Shown here one piece after another: positions 1-7,264 of a stretch of 47,606 nucleotides of DNA. A model generated the notes under the pieces. It made no database searches and was not told the DNA's origin. It worked only from the letters and a program-made list of their open reading frames with translations. How positions within the stretch are numbered: position 1 is the stretch's first letter; every line of letters begins with the position of its first letter. Location: positions 1 to 47,606 of the forward strand of contig JAFYGE010000084.1 of the NCBI GenBank assembly GCA_017543335.1, written 5' to 3'. Source of the stretch: Ruminococcus sp. GTDB lineage: Bacteria; Bacillota; Clostridia; Oscillospirales; Ruminococcaceae. A program made the translations under genes and the position numbers.

Positions 1-399
1 AACTGCTACGGTGCTAACGACGTAAGAGAAGGCGTTGCTATCATGTGGAAGGAAAACGTTGACGTTTCTATCACAGGTAACTCTACAAACCCAACTCGTT
101 TCCAGCACCCGGTTGCAGGTACATACAAGAAGGAGCGTACAGACGCTGGTAAGAAGTACTTCTCAGTTGCTTCAGGCGGCGGTACAGGACGTACACTCCA
201 CCCAGATAATATGGCTGCTGGTCCTGCTTCATACGGTATGACTGATACAATGGGACGTATGCACTCTGATGCTCAGTTTGCTGGTTCTTCTTCAGTTCCT
301 GCTCACGTTGAGATGATGGGACTTATCGGTATGGGCAACAACCCGATGGTTGGTGCTACAGTTGCTTGTGCAGTTGCAGTAGAAGAGGCTATGAAGTAA
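1..399 (+). CDS. GGGtGRT family protein (3' part only)
   Basis: The window opens inside this gene and 132 codons plus the stop remain, in frame 1 from the first base. The fragment carries the GGGTGRTLHP signature at about residues 59-68 that names the Pfam GGGtGRT family, followed by Gly/Met-rich conserved segments (GMTDTMGRMHSDAQF, MMGLIGMGNNPMVG). The family has no assigned biochemical role that I know of. A hairpin terminator starts 23 bases after the stop, so the gene is probably not co-transcribed with sufC downstream, although the two are neighbours. Family assignment rests on the motif and is fairly secure; function is unknown. Confidence 0.8.
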   Translation, partial: NCYGANDVREGVAIMWKENVDVSITGNSTNPTRFQHPVAGTYKKERTDAGKKYFSVASGGGTGRTLHPDNMAAGPASYGMTDTMGRMHSDAQFAGSSSVPAHVEMMGLIGMGNNPMVGATVACAVAVEEAMK

Positions 400-421
400 T
401 ATATCATACGCTGATACTTAT

Positions 422-452
422 AGAGCAGTTCAGAAATGGACTGCTCTTTGTT
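422..452 (+). terminator. Intrinsic terminator after GGGtGRT gene
   Basis: An 8-bp perfect stem (AGAGCAGT at 422-429, ACTGCTCT at 440-447) with a 10-nt loop is followed by TTGTTTG. It is placed directly after the GGGtGRT stop codon. Confidence 0.75.
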
Positions 453-489
453 TGCACGCAGATATTTTGTTATTGTATGTTTACAAGAA

Positions 490-518
490 TTGATTTTTGA
501 TGCTAAACAGTGTATAAT
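490..518 (+). promoter_or_regulatory. Sigma-A-type promoter of the suf leader
   Basis: TTGATT at 490-495 and TATAAT at 513-518 are separated by 17 bases. Transcription would start near 525, leaving about 360 nt of leader before sufC. No ORF of note lies in that leader. It holds TTTTGCAAAA-type palindromes near 706-732 and a strong hairpin at 787-825. Confidence 0.55.
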
Positions 519-786
519 TATTATAGAAATTATGCTGATTTTTTAGCGTCAGAATTAAAAAAGTGTTTATCAGTATTGATCCTATAGCGAATATATGTTA
601 AAAATATTATCAGATACAAAAATAATTAAGATTATTTTAAGGTTTGGGTAATATAATGTTCAATCATATTTAATGAAACAATGTTTTTGATACAGAACAG
701 GGGACTTTTGCAAAAATTAGGCGAATTTTGCAAGCCTACTTTTTGTTTCCGTAAATATGATCGAATGGAAAACATGCATATATAAC

Positions 787-825
787 AAAACAAGGCTGCT
801 GATAAATATATAGCAGCCTTGTTTT
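787..825 (+). terminator. Terminator-like 14-bp hairpin in suf leader
   Basis: A perfect 14-bp inverted repeat (AAAACAAGGCTGCT at 787-800, AGCAGCCTTGTTTT at 812-825) has an 11-nt loop and a U-rich 3' arm. It ends about 60 bases before the sufC start. A second small hairpin (TTGCTG/CAGCAA, about 824-841) overlaps its 3' edge, so alternative folding is possible. It may be the end of a leader RNA or an attenuator; the sequence alone does not decide. Confidence 0.6.
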
Positions 826-884
826 GCTGTATATGCAGCAATATTTTTAAAATAATATAAATAGACGGAAAAGAGGTGCATGAA

Positions 885-1613
885 ATGCTTGAACTGAAAA
901 ATATAGAGTTCAGTGCAGTTGATGATGGAAATAATATTGGTATAATAAAAAATATCAGCCTTGAATTGGGCGATAATAAATTTATTGCCATAACAGGACC
1001 TAATGGCGGAGGTAAATCAAGCCTCGCTAAGATCATTGCAGGCATATATAAAAATACAAGTGGTCAGATAATATTCGACGGTGTTGATATTACTGATAAG
1101 TCGATTACAGACAGAGCTCGTATGGGCATAGGATTTGTGTTTCAGCAGCCTGTTCGCTTTAAGGGCATGACAGTTGTAGATCTTCTTAGAATCGCAGCAG
1201 GCAAGAATCTGAGCGTTTCTGAGGCTTGTGAGTATCTTTCAGAAGTAGGTCTTTGTGCAAAAGACTATATCGATCGTGAGGTTAATGCTTCACTCTCAGG
1301 CGGTGAGCTCAAAAGAATCGAGATCGCTACTATTCTTGCCCGTGATGTAAAGCTCGCAATATTCGACGAGCCGGAAGCCGGCATCGACCTCTGGAGCTTC
1401 AACAACCTTATTCGTATCTTTGAGAAAATGCGTGATGCTGATAAAAACAGGACTATTATCGTAATATCTCATCAGGAACGTATCCTTAATATTGCCGATG
1501 AGATAGTTGTTATCGCAGACGGAAATGTTGTAAAGCATGAAGAGGGTGCGAAGATACTGCCGGAGCTCATGGGCGGAGATTATATGAAAAATATCTGCAA
1601 GAAGCTTGACTAA
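885..1613 (+). CDS. sufC: SufC-type Fe-S cluster assembly ATPase
   Basis: This is the cytosolic ABC ATPase that powers the SUF Fe-S cluster scaffold. The 242-aa protein has every ABC landmark: Walker A GPNGGGKSS (38-46), Q-loop FQQP (86-89), signature LSGGELKR (137-144), Walker B LAIFDEPEAGID (157-168) and H-loop His (ISHQE, His196). There are no membrane segments, as expected for SufC. I chose ATG at 885 over an in-frame GTG at 876 because the AGAGGTG ribosome site (872-878) overlaps that GTG and is well spaced for the ATG. sufB follows 11 bases later, and the two would be co-transcribed. Identification is firm, supported by the SufB neighbour. Confidence 0.93.
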   Translation: MLELKNIEFSAVDDGNNIGIIKNISLELGDNKFIAITGPNGGGKSSLAKIIAGIYKNTSGQIIFDGVDITDKSITDRARMGIGFVFQQPVRFKGMTVVDLLRIAAGKNLSVSEACEYLSEVGLCAKDYIDREVNASLSGGELKRIEIATILARDVKLAIFDEPEAGIDLWSFNNLIRIFEKMRDADKNRTIIVISHQERILNIADEIVVIADGNVVKHEEGAKILPELMGGDYMKNICKKLD

Positions 1614-1624
1614 GGAGGTGTATT

Positions 1625-2551
1625 ATGGCTGATCTTGATGCAGTACAGAAAAGATTATTGGCAGAGGTCGCAGACCTTCATGATATACCTGAGGGAGCTT
1701 ATAACCTTCGTGCCAATGGACAGTCTGTAGGAAGAAGTACTACAGCAAATATAGATATTCAGACTAAAACTGAAAAAAGCGGTATAGATATCCGTGTAAA
1801 GTCTGGTACAAAAAATGAAAGCATCCATATTCCGGTAGTCCTCAGCGAAAGCGGACTTAAAGAAACTGTTTACAACGATTTCTTTATCGGTGAGGACTGT
1901 GACGTTCTTATCGTTGCCGGATGCGGAATTGATAACTGCGGCTCTCAGGATTCTCAGCATGACGGTATCCACCGTTTCTATGTAGGCAAGAATTCTAAGA
2001 TACGCTATGTTGAAAAGCACTATGGCTCCGGAGATGGAAGCGGTCAGCGTATCCTCAATCCTGTTACTGAGGTGTACATGGAAGAGGGCAGTACCGTTGA
2101 AATGGAAATGGTACAGATAAAAGGTGTTGACTCTACAAACAGAACAACTATCGCAGAACTTAAAAAGGATGCTAAGCTTGTGGTGCGTGAACGTCTTATG
2201 ACTCACGGAAAACAGCAGGCTTACAGTATATATAAAGTCGAGCTAAATGAGGACGGTTCAAGTGCGGATGTAGTTTCACGTTCTGTTGCAAGAGATGATT
2301 CATACCAGAAGTTTGACGCTTGTATAGTCGGCAGTGCTGCCTGCACAGGTCATACCGAGTGTGATTCTATCATTATGGACAACGGCAGAATACTCGCTGT
2401 TCCTTCACTTGAAGCAAATCATATCGATGCCGCTCTTGTACATGAAGCTGCAATTGGTAAGATAGCCGGTGAACAGCTCATAAAGCTTATGACTCTTGGT
2501 CTTACTGAGTCTGAAGCTGAGGAGCAGATAATCAACGGATTCTTAAAGTAA
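1625..2551 (+). CDS. sufB: SufB/SufD-type scaffold protein, short form
   Basis: This is the scaffold partner of SufC in Fe-S cluster assembly. At 308 aa it is far shorter than classical SufB (about 470-490 aa) and corresponds to the core beta-helix plus the C-terminal helical part. The conserved C-terminal SufB/D block is present: TECDSII (Cys246), VHEA (272-275) and LMTLGLTESEAEEQIINGF (288-306). Further cysteines at 100, 105, 233 and 240 could take part in cluster or metal binding; this is inference. A perfect AAGGAGGTG site overlaps the sufC stop. No sufD, sufS or sufU is adjacent, so the locus resembles the minimal two-gene SufC-SufB-like systems (SMS type) described in anaerobes. Confidence 0.9.
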   Translation: MADLDAVQKRLLAEVADLHDIPEGAYNLRANGQSVGRSTTANIDIQTKTEKSGIDIRVKSGTKNESIHIPVVLSESGLKETVYNDFFIGEDCDVLIVAGCGIDNCGSQDSQHDGIHRFYVGKNSKIRYVEKHYGSGDGSGQRILNPVTEVYMEEGSTVEMEMVQIKGVDSTNRTTIAELKKDAKLVVRERLMTHGKQQAYSIYKVELNEDGSSADVVSRSVARDDSYQKFDACIVGSAACTGHTECDSIIMDNGRILAVPSLEANHIDAALVHEAAIGKIAGEQLIKLMTLGLTESEAEEQIINGFLK

Positions 2552-2558
2552 AAACAAT

Positions 2559-2594
2559 AGCCTGAAAGAAGTAACTCTTTCAGGCTGATTTTAT
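2559..2594 (+). terminator. Terminator of suf operon
   Basis: A 10-bp stem (AGCCTGAAAG at 2559-2568, CTTTCAGGCT at 2577-2586) is followed by GATTTTATTTT. The opposite strand also has a T-run, so it could serve the minus-strand prsW-like gene too. Confidence 0.8.
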
Positions 2595-2647
2595 TTTGTG
2601 GACCATTCAAGACCGCCAGCTGCGATGCTCTTGAAATTTTTTGCATA

Positions 2648-3364
2648 TCAGTAGTTGTTTATATAATAATTTTCATTTACCGGAGCATCTTCTCTTGACA
2701 GTTTATTGATCTTGCGTGAGGCATAAATGACAGCTCCGACATAGAAAACAAAGAATATTACTATAAATTCCCAAGAGCCTACAGCGAGGCAGAAATCATA
2801 AAAACCATGCATCAATACCGGCATGATATATGCTTTTGCAAGCTGGGAGCTCTCTTTGGAATAATCCCCACGGGCAGCGGCTTTTCTGGCGAGTCCGTAG
2901 TGATAACCCATAAAAACGGAGAACACAGCGTGACCCGGTACAGCAGTCAGAGCACGCATCAATGCGATCTCCAGACCGCCCTGAAGAACGTAGAGTATAT
3001 TTTCAGCTGCGGCAAATCCAAGTGATGTTGCGACTGCGTAAACTATCGCATCGTATGTATAATTGAACTCCGGAGACCTCCAAGTGCAATGTTTCATTGC
3101 GAAATATTTTCCGGCTTCCTCTGAACCGGCGACAACAATGAAATATTCAACAATGAGATACGGCATGGTATCCTCATCAAGAGCATTTTTAATAAGACTT
3201 AGTCCGATAGTCTCCATTATCATTGCTGTAATGACCGTAATACCGCCGTAAATGAAGAGCTTTATTACAAGTCCAACTGGTTCACTTTCGATCTTGTCTT
3301 TCTTTCTTACGTACATGAGCAGGAATATTGCCGGAAGAACAGCAGCAGAGATCAATTCTTTCAT
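2648..3364 (-). CDS. prsW: PrsW-family intramembrane protease
   Basis: This is a multi-span membrane protein of the PrsW glutamic-type intramembrane protease family; the Bacillus member cleaves an anti-sigma factor at site 1. The 238-aa sequence shows the family's conserved elements: EEAGK (82-86), FAAAENILY with Glu121, a GHAVFS...GYHYG block with His145 and His155, and His186 in MHGFYD. Start ATG 3364 is preferred over an upstream in-frame GTG at 3373 because GGGGTGG lies just before it. No anti-sigma factor gene is visible nearby, so the substrate is unknown. Family call is strong; protease role is by family knowledge. Confidence 0.85.
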   Translation of the reverse strand: MKELISAAVLPAIFLLMYVRKKDKIESEPVGLVIKLFIYGGITVITAMIMETIGLSLIKNALDEDTMPYLIVEYFIVVAGSEEAGKYFAMKHCTWRSPEFNYTYDAIVYAVATSLGFAAAENILYVLQGGLEIALMRALTAVPGHAVFSVFMGYHYGLARKAAARGDYSKESSQLAKAYIMPVLMHGFYDFCLAVGSWEFIVIFFVFYVGAVIYASRKINKLSREDAPVNENYYINNY

Positions 3365-3397
3365 GTAGACCACCCCTTTATAATATATGTATAATTA

Positions 3398-3426
3398 ATA
3401 TTAACAGAAAGTACAGCTGATGTCAA
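3398..3426 (-). promoter_or_regulatory. Promoter of prsW-like gene
   Basis: Read on the minus strand, TTGACA (3426-3421) and TAATAT (3403-3398) are 17 bases apart, about 35 bases upstream of the start codon. Confidence 0.6.
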
Positions 3427-3460
3427 GTGAGTGAGCAGCGTAAAAAACGTGGCTCGTATT

Positions 3461-4891
3461 TTATTTTTTCAGTATTTTTTTAACAGTCACTGTAAGCGGG
3501 ACAAAGTTGAACACACATACTGCCGCAGCGAGCATTACAAGCCATAACATATACAATACAGGCTGGAATATCATAAATGCACACATCGCCAGCAGAAGTG
3601 AAGTGTTCACAGTAATGCGGACTGGTGAGAATCCAAAATGTACATAGTATCTTGCATCTATCATTCTGATGCAGTAGCAGAGCAGATAGCTTATGAAAGT
3701 AGCAAGAGCAGCTCCCTGAATACCCCAGCAAGGGATAAGAAAGTAGTTAAGGATGATATTGACTATGCATACTGCAAATATAGTCCAGAAGGCATTTTTG
3801 GTGTGTTTTGTGGCTGTATATATACTTGCGAGGAAGAGGTCGAAGCAGGTGAATACTGCGGCGGCAATTAGCAGTGGGGTATAGAGATAAGCGTCACTGT
3901 ATTCCGGAAAGCTGTTGTAGTTTATGAGTATAGCAGATATAGGTTTCAGCAGTATGATAAGTCCGGCAGAACCTATGAAAAGGATTGCTTCATAAGCGGA
4001 GTATACTTTTTCATAGAATAAATCCCTGTCCTTTGAATCGTTCTCCATTATAGCGGACATATTCCAAGCCTGAAAGAAGATAGTCGAGAGCATTGAAATA
4101 AGATTGGGCACTTTAGTTGCTGCGGCGTAGACTCCGGCGGCATTTTCACCGAGAAAAACTCCGTCGCTGTGCATATTTCCGATAAAGAGCTGGTCCGAGA
4201 AACCTGTGAAAGTCCACATAACTGTCGTAGGCACCAGCGGCAGAGTGAAGCGGAGCATACTTTTGCCGAGCTTTTTGCTGAAAGAGTTTATAGAGAAATA
4301 GTTTTTCAGTCCTGCAACTGTAAAGAGGAAAACTGCTGAAAGAGCATCTGAGAGTATTGTCGAAAGCATGAAGCCTTTTACTCCGAGTCCCATTCCGGAA
4401 ATAAATATAAGGTTGAAAATAAGCAGGGTGAAAGTAGTGAGGATGCCGTCGAAAGAGAAGAGTTTTACCATGTCCCTTGACCTTACAAACTGCGAACATA
4501 AAGCTCTTAAAGCCGAGGTGAAGATATATATTATGAGCAGTATCATATAGCCTCTGATAGGTCTTAGCAGCGGGATGAATTGCAGCATAGGAGCAATAAA
4601 TATCATTGCTGTAAGTCCGGATAAAGTAAGAACAGAGGCTGTAGTGAAGACCTGCTTATTGTCATAGCGTTTGTCAAGTCCATAGCGGACTATAGCTTCT
4701 GTCAGTGAAAAGGTAAAAACAGGAAGCATGAAAAGAGCAATGGTTTCAAGCAGGGTCTTGCTGTAGAATCCTGACGGACTTATATGTTTAGTATAAAGAT
4801 TATTTAAAAGAAGCGAAAATATTTTAGAACTAAAATTACCTATCGCAAAAATAACTGTATTGAATGCCAGTTTTCTGTATTTATTCATCAT
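3461..4891 (-). CDS. Oligosaccharide/polysaccharide flippase (MOP superfamily)
   Basis: This 476-aa, almost wholly hydrophobic protein with roughly 12-14 predicted membrane spans matches the polysaccharide (PST/Wzx-like) branch of the MOP exporter superfamily. The N-terminal region (FNTVIFAIGNFSSKIFSLLL, about 9-28), the conserved YGLDKRY loop near residue 70, and the C-terminal alternation of long hydrophobic helices are typical. Family members flip undecaprenyl-linked glycans across the membrane. No glycosyltransferase genes lie beside it, so its substrate is open. The start ATG 4891 has GGAG six bases upstream. It is divergent from the 5108 gene, with a dyad between their promoters. Confidence 0.8.
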   Translation of the reverse strand: MMNKYRKLAFNTVIFAIGNFSSKIFSLLLNNLYTKHISPSGFYSKTLLETIALFMLPVFTFSLTEAIVRYGLDKRYDNKQVFTTASVLTLSGLTAMIFIAPMLQFIPLLRPIRGYMILLIIYIFTSALRALCSQFVRSRDMVKLFSFDGILTTFTLLIFNLIFISGMGLGVKGFMLSTILSDALSAVFLFTVAGLKNYFSINSFSKKLGKSMLRFTLPLVPTTVMWTFTGFSDQLFIGNMHSDGVFLGENAAGVYAAATKVPNLISMLSTIFFQAWNMSAIMENDSKDRDLFYEKVYSAYEAILFIGSAGLIILLKPISAILINYNSFPEYSDAYLYTPLLIAAAVFTCFDLFLASIYTATKHTKNAFWTIFAVCIVNIILNYFLIPCWGIQGAALATFISYLLCYCIRMIDARYYVHFGFSPVRITVNTSLLLAMCAFMIFQPVLYMLWLVMLAAAVCVFNFVPLTVTVKKILKK

Positions 4892-4918
4892 GTCACACTC
4901 CGGATATAATATGCTAAT

Positions 4919-4947
4919 ATTATATCACATTAATGTAGTTTTGTCAT
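4919..4947 (-). promoter_or_regulatory. Promoter of flippase gene
   Basis: On the minus strand, ATGACA (4947-4942) and TATAAT (4924-4919) are separated by 17 bases. The -35 lies inside one arm of the dyad at 4942-4968. Confidence 0.55.
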
Positions 4948-4968
4948 TAATAATGTTGCTTAATGACA
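4942..4968. promoter_or_regulatory. 27-bp dyad between divergent promoters
   Basis: TGTCATTAA (4942-4950) and TTAATGACA (4960-4968) form a perfect 9-bp inverted repeat with a 9-bp spacer. One arm covers the flippase -35 element and the other ends 15 bp before the -35 of the plus-strand operon. This is the usual arrangement of a repressor operator; the regulator is not known. Confidence 0.5.
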
Positions 4969-4982
4969 AAAATTGCCGATAT

Positions 4983-5011
4983 TTGACAAAGTTAATAATT
5001 TATGTTATAAT
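4983..5011 (+). promoter_or_regulatory. Consensus promoter of the 5108-7166 operon
   Basis: TTGACA (4983-4988) and TATAAT (5006-5011) are 17 bp apart. The roughly 90-nt leader contains a possible hairpin (TTTTTGAT 5059-5066 with ATCAAAAA 5081-5088), and the first gene has no strong ribosome site. Confidence 0.75.
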
Positions 5012-5107
5012 ATAGTGATTTTTAGTTAGTGAATAAATTTTAGGGTCTGTCAGTACTTTTTTTGATGCGGACAGGTCCTTATCAAAAAGGAACTGGGTTG
5101 ATAAAAT

Positions 5108-5782
5108 ATGAAAAGTACTCCTGAATTGATAGTTATGCTTACTCATAACGACAGGACAGTTGATAATGCATACGAGATATTTGAGCAATGCCGTGATTCT
5201 GAAGCTCAGATGTGGGGCTTCAAAGAGGAAACGCTTCCGCTTGAAAAAATGAAAGAGCTTTATTCTTATATGAAACGCTGCGGAAAAACTACAGTACTCG
5301 AAGTTGTTGCCTATACTGAGATAAAGTGCATACAGGGAGCGGAAATGGCTGTTGAGTGCGGTTGTGATGTTCTCATGGGAACAATGTACTATGATTCTGT
5401 AAATGAGATATGCCGCAGCAATGGTATAAAATATATGCCTTTCGTCGGACGTATCACAGGACGTCCCTCTATTCTTGACGGCGAAATTGACGATATGATA
5501 GCAGAAGCAAAAAGTTATATTGCAAAAGGTGTTTACGGTATAGACCTGCTTGGTTATAGATATACCGGTGATGCTGTAGAGCTTAACCGCCGTTTGGTTG
5601 CTGAGATAAACGCTCCGATATGTATTGCAGGAAGCGTGAACAGCTACCAGAAACTTGACGAGCTTAAAGCTGCTGCTCCATATTCGTTCACTATCGGCGG
5701 TGCCTTCTTTGAAAATAAGTTCGACGGAAGCTTCAAGGAACAGATAGACAAGGTTTGCAGGTATATGAGGGGAGAAGAATGA
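5108..5782 (+). CDS. TIM-barrel protein, HisA/TrpF-like, function unknown
   Basis: I do not recognise a specific enzyme. The 224-aa sequence reads as a (beta/alpha)8 barrel: alternating hydrophobic strands (LIVMLTH, TVLEVVAY, DVLMGTMY, YGIDLLGY, PICIAGSV, FTIGGAFF) end in a glycine-rich phosphate-binding pattern AGSVNS...IGGAFF near residues 178-200, as in HisA/HisF/TrpF-like barrels. In-frame stops just upstream leave ATG 5108 as the only start, but the nearest AAGGA is about 15 bases away, so translation initiation is unusual. It overlaps the next gene by ATGA, implying translational coupling with the YqeG-type phosphatase. Function is not assignable from sequence. Confidence 0.6.
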   Translation: MKSTPELIVMLTHNDRTVDNAYEIFEQCRDSEAQMWGFKEETLPLEKMKELYSYMKRCGKTTVLEVVAYTEIKCIQGAEMAVECGCDVLMGTMYYDSVNEICRSNGIKYMPFVGRITGRPSILDGEIDDMIAEAKSYIAKGVYGIDLLGYRYTGDAVELNRRLVAEINAPICIAGSVNSYQKLDELKAAAPYSFTIGGAFFENKFDGSFKEQIDKVCRYMRGEE

Positions 5783-6318
5783 GAACTCTCATATCAAAGT
5801 ATTTTCCGGATGAATATGCGGAAAGCGTATTCCGGATAGATTATAAGAAGCTATATAACCAAGGGATAAGAGGTGTCATTTTTGATATCGATAACACCCT
5901 TGTTCATCACGGCGATGACTCTACTCCGGAGATAGATGAGCTGTTCAGAAAAATTCATTCTATCGGACTTAAAACAGTCCTGCTCACAAATAATGACGAG
6001 GAGAGAGTCCGGAGATTTATTAAGAATATCGATACATTCTATGTGTGCGACGCTGAAAAACCTGAGACCGGCGGCTACAAGGATGCTCTGCGTAAACTGA
6101 GCGTAGAGCGTAAAGAAGCCGTTGTCATAGGAGATCAGATGTTCACGGATATTCTCGGAGCTAACAGATGCGGTATATCAAGTATACTTGTGCATTATAT
6201 AAAGCTTCCGGAGGAAAAGAAAATAGGCAAAAAAAGATATATTGAAAAGTTACTGCTGTTTTTATGGAAACACAGCAGCAGATGTCACCGCAGGTTCGGC
6301 GGCATAGATGTAAAATAG
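5779..6318 (+). CDS. yqeG: YqeG-family HAD phosphatase
   Basis: This is a cytosolic HAD-superfamily (IIIA) phosphatase. The 179-aa protein has motif I DIDNT (36-40; nucleophile Asp36, acid Asp38), motif II LLTNND (68-73), the motif III Lys in AEKPETGGYKDAL, and motif IV VIGDQMFTDILGANRCG. The arrangement and length match the YqeG family, whose substrate is not well defined in bacteria. Its ATG overlaps the preceding stop (ATGA), so expression is coupled to the TIM-barrel gene. An earlier in-frame ATG at 5755 would lie inside that gene and lacks a ribosome site. The family call is strong. Confidence 0.87.
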   Translation: MRTLISKYFPDEYAESVFRIDYKKLYNQGIRGVIFDIDNTLVHHGDDSTPEIDELFRKIHSIGLKTVLLTNNDEERVRRFIKNIDTFYVCDAEKPETGGYKDALRKLSVERKEAVVIGDQMFTDILGANRCGISSILVHYIKLPEEKKIGKKRYIEKLLLFLWKHSSRCHRRFGGIDVK

Positions 6319-6335
6319 AAGGGACAGTTTTTATC

Positions 6336-7166
6336 ATGCTTTGGAAAAAAGATGTGCTTTTTTGCGATATTAATCCTACCTGTTATGCGATCTCTGCTCA
6401 GAAAGAGATCTGCAAGCGTCACGTAAAGGATATGCTCAGCAAGGATAAGATAGCTAAGAGCCACTCGAAACATAAGCTCCCGAATGTTATCTCGGAGCAG
6501 AGCTCTCATCTTATCAAGCGTGGAAAGGGTATCGATATTACTCTACAGGAAAATAAAGCAGTGAATATCCGCCTCGCCTGTGCTAAGATAAATGGTATAA
6601 TTATTCATCCCGGAGAAACTTTCTCTTTCTGGAAGACTGTAGGTAAAACTACAAAGCGTAAGGGATATAAGGACGGTCGTGTTATCGAGGGCAATGTCCT
6701 TAAACCGGGTATTGGCGGAGGACTTTGCAATCTCAGCAATACTATTCACCGAATGGTACTTCATAGTCCGCTTAAAGTTACCGAGTTTCACAGCCACTCA
6801 GATGCACTTGCTCCCGACGAGGGAAAACGTGTGCCTTTCAGCTCAGGTACATCCGTTAGCTATAATTACATAGATTATCGCTTCAAGAACAATTCTGATC
6901 AGGATATACAGCTCCTGCTCTGGTGTGATGACGAGGAGCTCCACGGCGAGCTCAGAAGCGAACGTCCTTTTATATATCGTTTTGAACTCTCTGAAGAAGA
7001 TCATCACTTCCACAAGGAAGGCGATAAGTACTACAGAATATCTAAGATTTATAAGAATGTCATTGACCGTTCTGACGGAAAGATAGTGGCTCGTCAGCTT
7101 GTTCTCGATAACCACTCTGAGGTAATGTTCGATTATAGCCTTATTCCTCAGGATCAGATAAGATGA
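6336..7166 (+). CDS. VanW-domain protein
   Basis: This 276-aa protein matches the VanW family, first seen in glycopeptide-resistance clusters and common in Clostridia without them. Diagnostic elements are NIRLACAKINGIIIHPGETFSFW, where the protein enters the domain, then KGYKDGRVIEGNVLKPGIGGG and LCNLSNTIHRMVLHS, followed by a beta-rich C-terminal part. No clear signal peptide is visible at this start. ATG 6336 was chosen because AGAAGGGA sits upstream. Longer in-frame starts lie within the yqeG coding region. It is the third gene of the operon and is closed by a strong terminator. Biochemical function is unknown; a cell-envelope role is usually assumed. Confidence 0.8.
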   Translation: MLWKKDVLFCDINPTCYAISAQKEICKRHVKDMLSKDKIAKSHSKHKLPNVISEQSSHLIKRGKGIDITLQENKAVNIRLACAKINGIIIHPGETFSFWKTVGKTTKRKGYKDGRVIEGNVLKPGIGGGLCNLSNTIHRMVLHSPLKVTEFHSHSDALAPDEGKRVPFSSGTSVSYNYIDYRFKNNSDQDIQLLLWCDDEELHGELRSERPFIYRFELSEEDHHFHKEGDKYYRISKIYKNVIDRSDGKIVARQLVLDNHSEVMFDYSLIPQDQIR

Positions 7167-7191
7167 GTGATCTCATATCTGAAATATAACT

Positions 7192-7229
7192 AAAGCACCT
7201 CTGCTCGCTATGAACAGAGGTGCTTTTTA
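7192..7229. terminator. Bidirectional terminator between convergent genes
   Basis: A 12-bp perfect stem (AAAGCACCTCTG at 7192-7203, CAGAGGTGCTTT at 7215-7226) with T-runs on both strands lies between the VanW gene and the convergent dockerin protein gene. Confidence 0.85.
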
Positions 7230-7264
7230 CGATTTGGTTAAAAGGATGTATTACTTTGTGTTTA

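Noticed and set aside
1655-2206. 183-codon minus-strand frame inside sufB
   Set aside because: It is antisense to a conserved gene, with no promoter or ribosome site.
6336-7166. Vancomycin-resistance cluster
   Set aside because: Only a VanW-domain gene is present; no vanH/A/X or van regulators are nearby.
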